Assembly: GCF_001577835.2 (NCBI RefSeq)
Contig: NC_029543.1
Span: 1,128,199-1,192,198, forward strand
Direction: 5' to 3'
Origin: Coturnix japonica
Taxonomy: Eukaryota > Chordata > Aves > Galliformes > Phasianidae
DNA length: 64,000 bases
Both the position numbers and the translations under genes were made by a program. The notes under the pieces are model-generated. The model saw nothing but the letters and a program-made list of their open reading frames with translations. It was not told the DNA's origin and searched no databases. Numbering within the stretch: position 1 is the stretch's first letter; the number at the start of each line of letters is the position of its first letter. Positions 35,413-47,480 of this stretch are shown one piece after another.

Positions 35413-38185
35413 TCATCCCACCCTGGGGTGGTATGGGCTTTCTTGATGGGGACAGCAGCGATGCCCCTGAGGACAGCACCAACTCTTTGAGCATCAGGAC
35501 CATCCTGGTGCTGAGAGCTGGAAGGATGAATCCCTTCCCTCCAGATAATCTCACAATCCTCAATGCTTCCCTGCAAACGTGCTGATATCTGCCAGGGAGG
35601 CTGGGGATTCATGGCTGCTCCGAGGCAGCACCCGTAGGAGAAGTGTTAGGAGGCTGTTTCTTAAAAAAGCCCCATCTGAGCCTCAGCTAAAAGCAGGGCT
35701 GGGGGGCTGAGCCAGGTTGTTAAACACTTTGTGTTCATAGGGCCACCAATCTGTCCCTCACTTTGTTGGCAGTGTGTCTGATGGCAGCTTGGAAAGCAGC
35801 AGTTCCACCTGACTGCTCAGCACACCAAACCATCAGCATCCCCAGGCTCTGGGGATCATTACCTCTGGATTTGTTCCCTAAATATTAATCATACTGCTCC
35901 CTATTGGGCAAGCTGCCTAAAACAACAGCGATAAAACCCCCAGCTGAATCTCACAACTAACACAGGACTGGATTCCTGAACTGACTGAAGATGGATGTGA
36001 TATTTGAGGGCCAGATCCTGCATTCTCTGGTCTTCATCCAATGGATAAATAAGCTGGTGTTTCATCTCCGGCCACTGAATCGCCCCCATTAAAATCAATA
36101 GACTAATCTCGTTAATTGGGAAGATATAGTGCCTACCTCTGCGTTCTCATTGCTGCCCTATGATAAAAAGCTTGGTTGAACCATTTTAAAAAACAATATG
36201 TCAGCCCCAAAAGGATAAGCAAAATGGACTGAAATCATCTTTTCTCCCCCATATCTGACTTGTTGGCAGGAGGAGGAGGCTGCAGTGAGCAGGAGATGTG
36301 CTGGCAGCGTGCAGCCCTCGGGTGCTGCCTCCAGCTCTGCACTCCAGCTTTGGGAACAGCATTGCTGGAAGGGTTACAGCAGGAGACAGAGCTGTGAGGT
36401 GATGGGGTGAGGGAAAGAGATTGTCTGGACAGCTCTGTCCTTCAAAGAATTTGCTTCTATTGCAGATGCAGTGGCTCAAAACAAGCTAAGCTTTGGAGGG
36501 AGCAAAAAGACATTTGTTTGTTGTGGGGCTTTTATTTTGCAAAGAACGGAAAAGCAGGGAATGGATGTGATGCAGTGTTATTGTGGTGGTCACAGATAGC
36601 TGTGTAAACACAAGCAGAGTCACACTGCTGGAGTTATACAGCGCTCCTTCCAAGGGAGCCCTTGCACAGAGCACAGAGGATTTTGTGGAGTTACAGCACA
36701 CCTCCTGCTCAGCCCAGGTCACCTCTGAGCACCCACATCATAGGATTTCATGGCTTCAGGCTCCTCTTCCAGCAGCTGTGCCCTCAAAGCTCCCTTTAGA
36801 AGTAGGCTTCCCTGATGCTGCAGAGCCCCAGACTCCAGTTTCCAAGCAGGGAGCCGTATCATAGCCAGAGTGTGACCCTTCTTGCAGCAATTAGCAAGGA
36901 GAAGAGGATGTAGCTAATGAGCACATGAGGGCTTATCTCTCCCAGCAGGCATGGACAAGGACTATAACAGTCTCTTGGCACACACTGAGGCTCAGTATTG
37001 ATTTTGGGAAGGCCAGGTGTGTGCACTAGCATAAAAATCAGAGGGGGAAATGCTTGGTGCTCTTGCTGCCCATTGAGTTCTCTGGGGTTGATCCCTCCCA
37101 TTGCCCAGCATGGCAATATCAATGGGTAGCATTTGCTGCAGCTGAGGTAGGTGACATCCCCTTGGGCTCCCAGTGGGCTCAGTCGGTTGCTTTTCTCCTT
37201 CCACCCACCAATGTGGGCTGGAACATGGAATTGAAAGCAGTTGACGTGAGCTTTTCTGCTGCTGTACCTGCAGGAGACCAGGACACAGCTCTGAGTCAGA
37301 TAAAAACAACACTTAGCAAATGCACCGGGCCCCAGGCAGAATAATGAGCCTCTGTGATGACTGTTTCTATCAACACCTCCCACTGCAATGTCCCCATTGC
37401 CCCGCGTGGGGTGTGCGGGATGGGAGCATCCTCAGTGCTGCCCATGCTCCCCTGCAATTCCCACTGCAGCCATTTCAGACAAGCCCTGGCTGCGTGGTTC
37501 TGCCCAGTCTTGCACTGCAGCAGGTTGTGAGAGCGCAGCATAACGGTTCTTCCCTTGGGAAATCCTGCCAAGGGCATCGGAGTGCTTTGTGAACAAGGAT
37601 GGATGAGGAGCCACGATCCCCCTGTGAGGCAGAACAGATTATTTCCCATTTTGTAGATGAGGAAAAAGGCACAGAAATGTCCCCAGGAAGGTCACAGAGC
37701 AGGGAATGGCACCCAGGAGTGCTGGCTCCCAATCTCCAGGTTTAAATGCTAAATCCATCAGTTCCAATGAGTTGCCACCAAGGACTGGTCCCAGTGCATT
37801 CCTTAGAAGATGATGGGGCACCAAGAGAAGAAGGGGAGAGCTTTGCAGCTCAGTTCCCATTTGCCTGTTAGCTCAGAGCACACACACACATTGAGATATC
37901 AGAGCTCAGTGAGCTGATAACCACTCATTTATTAATCTCTGGTAACTCCATCTGCCCTCTGAGCCCTGAGCACAGAGCAGAGCTTTGGCTGTGCAACCCC
38001 TGCTGGGAGATGTGCACCCCAAGTGGAGAGAAAACAAACCCTTGACTTACTGACAGCCATCACCCTCCATTGAGCACAACACCAAGTTCACACCAAGGAA
38101 ATCCCATTGGAGGGTGTGGGGCTGCCTGGCTGAGGAAGGGGGTGGGCAGCTCATCAGGGCAATGGGGAGCAGCTGGACCAGCAAG

Positions 38186-38304
38186 TACAAAAGGCTGGGT
38201 GCTGAAGGCTGGGTTAGGTCAGGTTGGTGCAGTTCAGGTTGTGGGGCTGTATGGAGCAGTCAGCTAAGCCTTGCACTAATCCAGAGTGGGCAGATCTCCT
38301 CCAG
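38186..38304 (+). promoter_or_regulatory. Possible core promoter and noncoding first exon of the acidic-tailed gene
   Basis: TACAAAAG at 38,186-38,193 is a TATA-like variant. A possible short first exon ends at CTCCTCCAG before GTAGTG at 38,305, giving a 74-bp intron before the acceptor at 38,377-38,378. Transcript data would be needed; the call rests on spacing alone. Confidence 0.25.
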
Positions 38305-38384
38305 GTAGTGCAGAGTAGGTTCTGGTGGGTGGTATGAATGTGATATGAAAGATGTCTGATTTTTTTCTCCCTGTCTAGAGGCTA

Positions 38385-40240
38385 ATGGGGACCAGAAGTG
38401 AGCCTGGATCCTTCTCCAGCAGGTTCCTACACCAGGTGCTTCAGCTGCGCTTGGTCAGGTCCCTGGTAGGTTCTGCTCCAGCTGCTGGGGTGGTTTGGGG
38501 GTGAGGGATAGGGTGGTAAGACCTTGATGCTAGCAGTTGTTTTGGCTTTTTTGTCATATTCTTTCTGCTTTGTCAGTCTCTTTTCCATGGTCACTGCACT
38601 ACAGCAGTAATGTTTCTCTTCTCTGCACTGGAAGGAATGGGAGATCTCTGGGGCAAAGTGTAACCCAACTGGTGCCTGTTGACCTGGCTGATGTCCCAGC
38701 CATAGCATTACACTGTGAGGGTGCAGGGTTTAAAGGTTTCATTGGGGTCTTGTGCTACAAGTATAATTCTCCTTGTGTTTGCAGCTGAAGGTGCTTCAGA
38801 AGGCATCAGTCTGGGTTGGATTTGTGGTCCCTCTGGAGGCCATCATCAGCAGAGTCTGCCCTGTGCAGGCTCCCTGTAGACCCACACGGTTTGCCAAGAA
38901 GCGCCATGGGCGCCTGACGCGTCTCCTCCTTGCCTTCATCCCCACCAGGATCCAAGCAGTCCTCGGCCACCTGCCCACAAACTGGGGCCAGAGCAGCAAA
39001 CCCAAGGGTAAGAGCTGAGTCCTCCTGGAGCACTCAGAGGGTTTGCAGCCCAAAAACATCAGGTTTGGAGCTCCTGTGTTGGTGGGAAATGCAAGGGTAC
39101 TTGTTCTGTGTGTGTTATGACTGCACATCCTGGCGATTCCTACAGAGGTCCGAGAAGCTCTGATCAACCCATCCAGCAAAGCAAACAAGAGGAAAAGGGA
39201 CGATGTAGCTCTGGAGGAGCAGGTGTCCTGGGTGGTGGTGCTGCAAAAGGACCTGCCAGATGATGACCCAGAGGACCCTTCATATGAGGTATCATTTCTC
39301 AGAGGCTGAGCAGTTTAGAGATGCTTGTGAATGGCCTCTGTGTCTCTCTGGTAGACTGGGATTGTCACTGTGCAAAGAGCTGTAAGGTGGTTTCTTTTGT
39401 CATACACTTTCTTGGGGGTTTCAGGCTGTCCAAGGAGCACTTGAGCATCATATCTTTAATGTTGGGTGCCCCACTCATCCCATACATCACCTTTTGGGTG
39501 GCATCTCTGCAAAGCATCACCTTGGCCACCTCTGACAGCTCCCAGCCCTGTGGGGAGGGGGAAATGCATCCCTCAGGGGCTCCTTTTCTCTCCCCAGCCC
39601 TCGGAGGTGGATACAGACACTGAGGAGTACAAGTCTCAGAACAGCACAGAGACAGACCTGGAGCTTGAAGAGCATGACGAAGCCATTATGTTGAAGGAGT
39701 CAGATCCCCAGGTGAGTGGGCGACATAACTAGTCCTGGGGGGATTTAGCAATATTAAGCAATACCTTCTACGAAACTGCAGTCTGACCATTCCCCTTATA
39801 TGCAGTTGGATGATGCCCAACCCAGTGGGGATGGAGGAAACTCTGAGCCCTTGGCCATGAGCTCAGAGCTGGAACAGGAGAACTCAGCTGCATCCCGCAA
39901 TGCAGAAGATGCTTCAAGTGAAGACAGTGGTGATAGTGACACTCAGACACCACAAGATGTGAGCAGTGGAGATGGCAGTGAGCAAGAGGCTGATGTGGAA
40001 TATGAGAGCAGCAGTTCCTCGCAATGTTGGGTAAGAATTATCATCTGTGCATGTTTCTTCTGCTCTCCTTTATTGGGAAAGATAGTCCCAAGCTATCAGT
40101 GCTGGCTAATACCATCTCAGTTCCCATTGGTTTGGTGGGGAGGCTCATAGGAGGGTGAGAAACTGTGGGGTCCAACTGTGTGAATGCTTGCAGCCATGCT
40201 GAAGGTTAAATTTCCCTCCTAGGGGTCTCAGGAGCCCTGA
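38385..40240 (+). CDS. Unrecognised six-exon gene; 267-residue protein with basic N-half and acidic Ser-rich tail
   Basis: Exons with consensus splice sites and consistent phases are 38,385-38,465, 38,785-39,007, 39,146-39,288, 39,598-39,711, 39,806-40,030 and 40,223-40,240 (stop). They give 267 residues starting MGTRSEPGSFSSRFLHQVLQ. Residues 10-100 are basic and amphipathic or hydrophobic (LLKVLQKASVWVGFVVPLEA, then a KKRHGRLTRLLL stretch). Residues 115-122 (KANKRKRD) look like a nuclear-localisation signal. The last 120 residues are rich in Glu, Asp and Ser (SEVDTDTEEYKSQNSTETD). I do not recognise the family. The placing of the helix-like N-terminal block before an acidic tail faintly recalls PPP1R15 proteins, but no RVxF-type PP1 site is visible, so this is not proposed as a function. 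The ATG could be internal if a coding exon lies upstream, since the first exon is open back to its acceptor. Introns are short (94-319 bp). Confidence 0.75.
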
Positions 40241-40352
40241 TCCATGGCCCTGAATTCTGCTGTGGCTGTGACATACCTGGTTCTCTCTGCCTGTGCTGTA
40301 ATGTAAGCTGTCCATTTAATGATGTTTGGCTTTTCTTTGTTTTGAACTTCAT

Positions 40353-40358
40353 AATAAA
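40353..40358 (+). terminator. PolyA signal of the acidic-tailed gene
   Basis: A canonical AATAAA lies 112 bases after the stop codon, followed within 25 bases by a T-rich stretch. The 3' UTR would be only about 135 bases long. Confidence 0.75.
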
Positions 40359-40379
40359 GTTACCCTATTTTTTTTCATA

Positions 40380-43300
40380 CAATTTGGGATGCTGTTTGTA
40401 GCCAGACCTGGCACAGCCACAGTGGTGGGGCTGGCAGTGGGATCATCCCCTCTGATCCCTCCCATGGTGGGGGGGGGGTCTCTGTCACTGCTGGAAGTGA
40501 TGGCTTTGGGAATATTGTGATGGGGGGAGAGAGCAGAGCTGCTGTGCAGAGATACCCAAGTGTGATCACACCAACTCATCCCATATGGCTCTAGGCTGTC
40601 ACCAAAGGTGCAGGATGGGTGTTCCACACACAACATCCCTAGAAACAAAGTTTGCCTTTGGGATACTCCAAATTAATTCCATCTGGAGTCTGTGCTGCTT
40701 GCTGAGCCCTCAATCTTCAATTGTGTATGGGGTCCTCTCCCTTCAAATGAACCTTACAGAGGACTTTGGTTCAGTACAAGTCAGGGCTTGGAGGTGCAGA
40801 TGGGATCTGAGTCCCACAGCCAGCCACTGCCTTGCAGTGACACAAGTCTGACCACACATCTGCTATCTGGAACAAGCGACAGCAGTTGAAGCTGCAAGGA
40901 GCAATGATCTAAATGTGAGTATACAAATAGGTACAGCCCTGGGGTGCTCAGCTCTTGCTGGGGGCTATGGCATGGCTGCCCCCAGCTCTGTTTGTATGCG
41001 TGTTTGTGAAGGATGCTCCAACTGATGTAAAATAACCCTGGCATGCTGCAGCCCCCAGATGTGATGCTGCTCTAGTTGGGCACACTTGGTGCAGGGCAGG
41101 GTGGCTTTCCTCCCCAGCTTGTTTCTGCAACCAGAGCAGTTCTATGTGGCAAAGCTCAGATGGGCATGGAAGTTCTCACCCTCCCTATGGCAGTGTCTCT
41201 TTAAATGCAGGTACGCCCCTCACCTTCTGTTAGCTGCAGCCACAGCAGCAGTGCTTTCATTACTGCTGAATAACAGCAAGATTTTTTTCCGTAAGGTTGA
41301 TAAAGAAGCTGATACTGCAAAGCATGGATGTGATGTTGGGTGCTGCATTAAGTCAATTGCTCCTTGTTTGTGCTTCCTGCAGCCAATGTTCACAAAGCAG
41401 AGATTAATAAAGCATTGCTCAATGGCACACAGCTAGGTAAGGGCTTTTTTTTTCCTGAAATCTATGGGATTTTCCTGCTTGCTCCTGAGCTTTGGGATAT
41501 GGAGATAAAGGGGAGGCTTTACTTGTTGTCTGGGTGCCAGGCTGCAGAGCCATTATGCCTCAAAATACAGCAGGAAGGGAGCAGTGCTGAACCCAGCTCT
41601 GAGCTCACCTGCAGCTCTGCTCACACCTGTCTGCAGTGAGGGGCCATGCCCAAACCATCCTGGAGCTTTAAGCCCTAATTTAGGGAGAAAAAAGCCATCA
41701 GATGAGTGTGGAGGCGATGAATGGCTCAGTGGGGTGGGAATGAGCTGCAGAGCTTTATCTGGAGTGCTCCCCTTGGATCCAGTGCCAGGTAGGTGCTGCG
41801 TGCTCCTCGGTGTGGGGAGGGGGGGTTGAGGGCTCAGCCCTTTTTCATGCTACAGAGGGGTAGATGTGGGGGGCCAAGAGCATGACATAGGTGGGCCTCT
41901 CTGCTGCAAAGCAGAGCTTTCTGCTAAAGCTCTTTCCCAAGTGCCTTTTAAACACCTTTTCCATCCCTCTCTGTGGTCTCTGTTCTTGGTTGGTGGCCTG
42001 GGAGCCAACCTGGAGGCTGAGTGGTGAAGATGAGCTGAGGTTTGGAGGGCTCATTGCATGTCATGCAGTCAGCAAAACAGCACCAAAATCATGAGCCTCT
42101 GTGGCCAGGCTGCTGCTGATGGCAATGCCCAGGTGAGAAATGAGCTGTGCCTCCCACATGCACTCCTTCCAAGCGAAAGGGATGGCAAAGGAAGGTGGAA
42201 GGAGAGCACGCTGCGAACATTGCTATGCACATACATTAGGAGAGTGACTCACGCAAGGAGGAGTAATTTTCAGGTCCAATTAGCTTCATCCATGCACTCT
42301 CACAAACTTGCCATATTTATTCATCTTTCATTTAAGATGCTGCAAATATTAGCTTGGAAATGGGGGAGGTGATGAGGAACACTGAGAGCTGTTGTGTGTT
42401 ACTACCCCATCCCTGGAGCTTCATGGCTTCTTTACCCTTCTGAGCAGCTCCCAGGTTCACCACCAAAAGCTCTTTTGTTTTAGGAGCAAAGGGAACCAGG
42501 TGTGCAGGGGATGGCATTGCTGGGAGCAGCCTGTGTGCATTTCCCTTGCATGTATGCAGCCCTAAGGCAGGTATCTTCCCACCAGCCAAGCATTGCTCAT
42601 GCAAGAGTGCTCCCAATCTGATAAATTCGTATTAGAGAGACAAGACACAGTGGGGCTTTTAATTATAGGAACAATTGCCAAGGATTAATGAAGGCGGTGG
42701 TGTGATTAATTGCTCTTACTCCCGAAGTTTAATGCAGCTTTAGTGGTTTTTGGCAGATGTGGAGTAATGAGACGATGCTTTCTTGGGGGGAGGGTGTTGG
42801 ATGCTATGTGGTTATACTCTTGTTCTATCTTTCTAGCGTGCATGGAGATGCATTTGTGGGCTTGGCTAATAATTCATTGCACAAGGCAGGGTACTGTCAT
42901 CCTCACCCCCTTCTTGTGTTATGGGAAGGGGATGGGATGTGGGGATGTGCAGGTGGACCTGTGGTCCTTTGAGTGCTGCTCCCCTGCTCTGAATTGCACA
43001 GAGCTGTGACTGTACCTGCACCCAGCTGCAGGCATTCAGCTCATTCATTCACTGCCATCCTCCGTACATGGCACCTCCAGCTGGGAGTGGTGGGGTGCTG
43101 GGTGCCCACATCCCTGTGCCAGGCAGAACCTTTGTTTCTAAACAGTTTTCCTTTCCATCAAGGGTGTGGGTGGATTTGTTGCCTGTGAGAAGCTATTAAC
43201 GCTGGCTCAGTGCCTGGTGCAGTCTCACCTCTGGTTCTGATGCTCCTGAAACATCCCAGCAGGTTGTGGGATGGCAGCCTGGCTCCTGCAGCCCATGGTT

Positions 43301-46300
43301 TTCATGGTATCCCATTTCCCCTGTGGCTGTTGGCCATGTGTGCTCACCTAGTTCCTAGTTCTTAACCCTGCAGCCTCTCTGTCCTGCACAAGTTAAGCTC
43401 TTAGCCTTGGAAACTGCACTTAGCTGGTAAGGAATTATATGTTACTCCAAGAAAAGTTGAAGTTTCTCAAGATTTTCTGCTTGTTAAAGAAGTCATCGGC
43501 TGTCTTCTATCCCAAATTAGGCCCTGGAGGCCCACCTGGCTTATGAATCAGATTGCACACCAGCATAATTTGCCTTGTCTTTCAATGTAATGGCTCCATC
43601 CCACACAGAGGATGTGGAGCTGAAATAGCAGAGCTCTGAGTGCTGATGGTGTGTTCTGGATATGGCACATGTGGGCAATAGGAAAAAAAATGTCTATGGC
43701 CTGGCACCACAGCATAGCCATGAGTCACTGATAGCACTTAAAGGGTATTTAGGCAAATCTGGTGGTGGCTGAGGACATGTTCTTGAGTCAGCTGCATCCA
43801 GGCACAACTTCTTTCCCAAGATGATGTCTTGTGGAGTGATAGATGGGTCAGCAATGCTGCAGGGTTGAGAGAGAGTCATTAGAAATAGATGAGGAAGATG
43901 TGTCTTGGCTGGGGGCCCTGGCAGCCACCCGGGTCCTTGGAGCTGAGCTTTTTCCTGATCTCACCCATTGAGCCCAGCAGGCACAGGCACAGCTTTGGGG
44001 TTTTTGGTGTGATGTGACCCCACTGAGTGTTTCTGGCTGGGGACAAAGTGCTGCCCCCTCCCCATCTGCAATGGCCCCATTGCTGGCTGGGTACCAGCAG
44101 CTCCCAGGGCTGCACTTGGCACAGCCACAGCTGGAGTTAATGTATTTGGCTTATCTGAAAAAGAGAATCTGGCTTATCCCCTGAGGGATGGAGGGCACTG
44201 GGGCCAGCTTCCATCTCATGGGTGTGAATGGCACCTTTAGCATCCAGGCAGTGTAGCACCTGGAATTGCTTGCAAAGCTGTTTTAATGGTATTTGAAAAC
44301 GAGCTTGGAACTGCAGGAAGGATCGGATGCTGTGCTGTAAATGCAGGCAGTGCTCGTAGGAGGGGGGAAGGAGGGGGTGGGAGAGTATTCTGTATGCTGC
44401 AGCTGTGGGAAGGGGAACGTGGGCTGCGTGGGGTTGGGGATGTGGGCTGTAGGGACTGAGGGGAGATAGGAACAGAGCAACCACTGGTATGGGGGATGGA
44501 GGAAACACTCCTTTAAGTCACCCTGGACTGGAAGGTATCAGAGGGACTGGAGCACCAGATTGTGCCGTCCCTTTCTTTGTGGTAGTCGAAGGTTGGGGAG
44601 TGGGGAGGTCATTTTCTATTTGCTGGGCTGTGTTTCTGCTTGGGACAGCTCAGAACAGCAGGTTCTTGGCTAAAAGAGACTTTCTTTTAGTTACCAGCTG
44701 CTTATTAAAAGTAACCAGGATTAGTCATGGGCCCCGGCTGTGTCCGTGCAGTAGGTACATCCGCCCGGTGCTTTGTAGGGAAACACGAGGTGAGATGTCC
44801 TCCCCCAGGGGGTCACGCTCTGAATGTGGATCAAAACCACAGCTAAGGAAACAACGGGGTCAGGGCAGAGCAGCACGGAGCTGTAGGGGAAATGCTGCCG
44901 GCCCCATGCAGCAGAGGGAAGGGGGTGGTTTGCAATGGGGCGGTGGTATTGTCCCTGTCCCTGCAGGTCGGTGTAAGGTCCTTGCTGTCCTCCCAGCCTA
45001 AGGACAGTGGCAGCACGGTGTCCCCAGGGCACCTTGCTGCCTGCGGCCATGCGGTGTCACTCTCTGCTCATGGTTGTTGTGTCTCTGCAAAGCAGCGATC
45101 TTTGGGGTGGGGAATGGGCCCTCTTCACGACCCCAGTAGCAAATGGGTGTCAAGGGTAGGGCTCACCTGGACACCTGTGGGGTGGTTCATGGGGATGCTG
45201 ACAGCGTCAGGTGCTTCTGGGTCCGGCTGGTGCAGGGGCCATGCACTGGGGGTGAGCCTCTCTCCCGTTGTCCCTCTCCCAGTGTCAAAAGGGTTCTCAA
45301 TGAACCCCCAGCCTCATTTCCATGGGGTTCAGCACCATGGGGTCTCACTGCTGGACCCACCCTATGCATTACTCGCAATGAATGACCACTGAGGCTGAAG
45401 TCATCATACTGCTCCCACTGCTGCTGCATCCCTACTGGGGGCAGTGAGCTCCTATGGCTGTCCCAGTGCAGGCAGTACTGTGTGCTGAGCTGGGCTGGCA
45501 GGGCCCCAATGCTGGGAGAGGGTTGGAAAGCTGCTCTGCTCCTCAATGGGAGGCATTACCTCCATTCTTACTGTGGTTTGTTTTTTCCTTTAGTACTTTT
45601 CAGCCAAGAAACTGCAGGATTTTGAACGTGTGCCAGGTTTATTTATATTTTTTTTTTCTCAATCATTTTTTTTTTTTCCCATAATCATTTTGCTGAATCG
45701 GTCTGAAAATGACCCAGAAAGCAGTAAATCTTGTCAAGATGCTCCGTGTTGCCTCAGAACAGCATCTCCAAAGAGAGGCTCCCTCCATGAGCCTGCTGGG
45801 TTCCCCATGTCAGCCCCCCATCCACCTCCATGGATGCAGCAGTTTCCCCCCCATCCCTTGATTAATAACGGGGGGGGGGGGGATGCACTTTGACTGCTTG
45901 GTTTTGAAGTAATGCCTTAATGACTGGGCTCTAATTAGCCAGAATCACCTTTCCAGCCTGGGCAACCAAAACAAAACATGGGTTGCTTCATACACCTCCA
46001 CAAGCCCCTTAAAAATGCATCTCCAGCTGAAGCAGCTGCATCTCACGCTCTGATTTTTCATCTTTTATTGCCCTCATCAACTGCTATTGTTTAAAGCGGC
46101 GCTGAGACTCCTTTGTGCCCGTATAAACCCTCCAAGTTTAGCTGCAGATCCAGGGATGAAACTCAAAGGGGAAAGCCTGAGAGCCTGTGTCTGTGCTGAG
46201 ATGATAAACCCACGTCCTGGAGCAAACGGGCAGTGGGATGCAGCCAGAAATATCCACCAGCAGAAGCATTGGGCTGCAGCACAGCACAGAGAGTGGAAGC

Positions 46301-46850
46301 AGCACCAATAAAACACTCCAAGTGGGAGAGCTGTCAGCGTTTCTCCTGGCAGTGCATTGCACAAATAGGAGCAGAGCACCCGATAAGGTGGCTCAGGGCA
46401 CCAGGCATTGCCTTGCTCCTCAGCCCCGCTGGCTGTTCCTCGTTGGTAAAATGGAGGATGTGTGCCAAGCGCTGCTCAAAAACCACTGTCAGATGGAGGG
46501 AATGTAGGTGAGGAGCTCGGGTGATGCTGGCTGTAATGCAACAGATCGAGGGCTTGAGGCTGTGTGCACTTCAGCCCTGTGAGCATGAGGAGCAGCCTGG
46601 TCCATGCACGGCTGAATGTGGCACAGCCACAATTCTGTGCTGGAAGGGAAATGAGCCCCGAGGAATTGGGAATTGGCCTCTGTCATCCTCAAAGCCTAAT
46701 GAACCAACTCATCCCCGTTTGTGGGAGGCTTTAGCGGGATTGGAGACGAGCAGGGAGCTGGGGGGAGGGATGGTGAGCGCTGTCCCCACATGGGATGTAG
46801 GAGCTGGTGGGGAGCTGAGCCACGCTGCTGTCCTTTGGCAGAGCTCAATG
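40380..46850. other. Intergenic region
   Basis: No convincing exon was found. Open frames here are GC-driven and lack splice or family support. TAAT-rich islands at about 42,625-42,715 and 45,895-45,955 look like conserved noncoding elements upstream of LINGO3. There are A/T and G homopolymers near 45,650-45,680 and 45,870-45,882. Confidence 0.5.
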
Positions 46851-46914
46851 CGAGGATGTGAAGGTGGGGGCCCCGGCTGGGCTGGGGGCTGCGCACCCCA
46901 TTTGTCCCAGTTTT

Positions 46915-47480
46915 CCTATTGGATAGGAGAACAGCCACGTTGGTCCTCGTTCACCCGTATGGACGAAGCGTCTGGCACGGACAACGAGGTGGGTGCACCC
47001 GGATGGGGTGACACGGGGCATAGAGCTTAGAGCTGGCAAGAGGGGGTCCGAGCGGGGGGGGGGGGGGGGCACGACCCTTCTTGCAGTGCTCAAGAGCGAG
47101 GAATTAACGCTGTGTTCCCGCATCCCCTCCCGGGGCCGCGCACCCTCCCATCCCCTCCCCGCTCTATACCGGGGGGCGCGGGGGGCGGCGGCTCCGCACG
47201 GACGGACAGAGAGCGGAGAGAAGCACCGAGCGCCGCCCCACGGGCTGGGGGGGGTGCGGGGTGGGGGGGAAGAACCGGGCCGGGGTCCGACCCAGAGCTG
47301 CCGCCGCCGCCTCCGGAACCACCGCGCCGCCCCCGGGGCTGCGGCTGTGCCCGCAACAACGCCGCCGCCGCTCCCGCACCGCACCGCACCGTGGGCCGCC
47401 CGAGAGCCGGAACGGAGCGGTGAGTGCGGGGAGCGGGTGGGTCGGGGGCTGCACGTGGGGAGCGGGGGCAGCTGCTTATC
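46915..47480 (+). promoter_or_regulatory. CpG island, probable LINGO3 promoter
   Basis: The sequence turns abruptly GC- and CpG-rich (GCCGCCGCCGCC, CGCCGCCCC blocks). It has a CCAAT-type box in reverse (CTATTGGAT, near 46,917), GC boxes and several poly-G runs. It is the only strong CpG island upstream of LINGO3 in the window. A bidirectional role is possible. Confidence 0.6.
47200..47419 (+). other. Probable noncoding first exon of LINGO3
   Basis: The CpG-rich stretch ends in GGAGCG before GTGAGTGCGGG, a strong donor at 47,420. LINGO genes typically keep the whole coding sequence in one exon with noncoding exons upstream. The coding exon here begins after an acceptor at 57,253-57,254, so this donor is its natural partner across a 9.8 kb intron. 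The 5' end is not defined by the sequence. Confidence 0.5.

Larger units (their letters stand above)
26647..38200. other. Intergenic region with CR1 copies
   Basis: No coding exon with believable splice context was seen. The stretch holds CR1 fragments at about 26,988-27,370, 28,352-28,690, 34,067-34,415 and 35,030-35,412. It also holds a few AT-rich, TAAT-containing islands (about 31,985-32,045 and 36,070-36,130) that resemble conserved noncoding elements. The end just above 26,647 should contain the 5' UTR and promoter of the mucin-like gene on the minus strand, but I recognise no core promoter. Confidence 0.5.

Noticed and set aside
36859-37383. A 174-residue minus-strand open frame
   Set aside because: Composition is irregular, with no domain, no splice support and an overlapping alternative frame of similar length.
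41385-41434. A 50-bp exon-like segment (acceptor CTTCCTGCAG, donor CTAG before GTAAGG)
   Set aside because: Good-looking sites, but no neighbouring exon of matching phase was found, so a chance pair is more likely.
44489-45001. A 170-residue plus-strand open frame
   Set aside because: GC-rich chance frame: low complexity, no domain, no believable splice sites at its ends.
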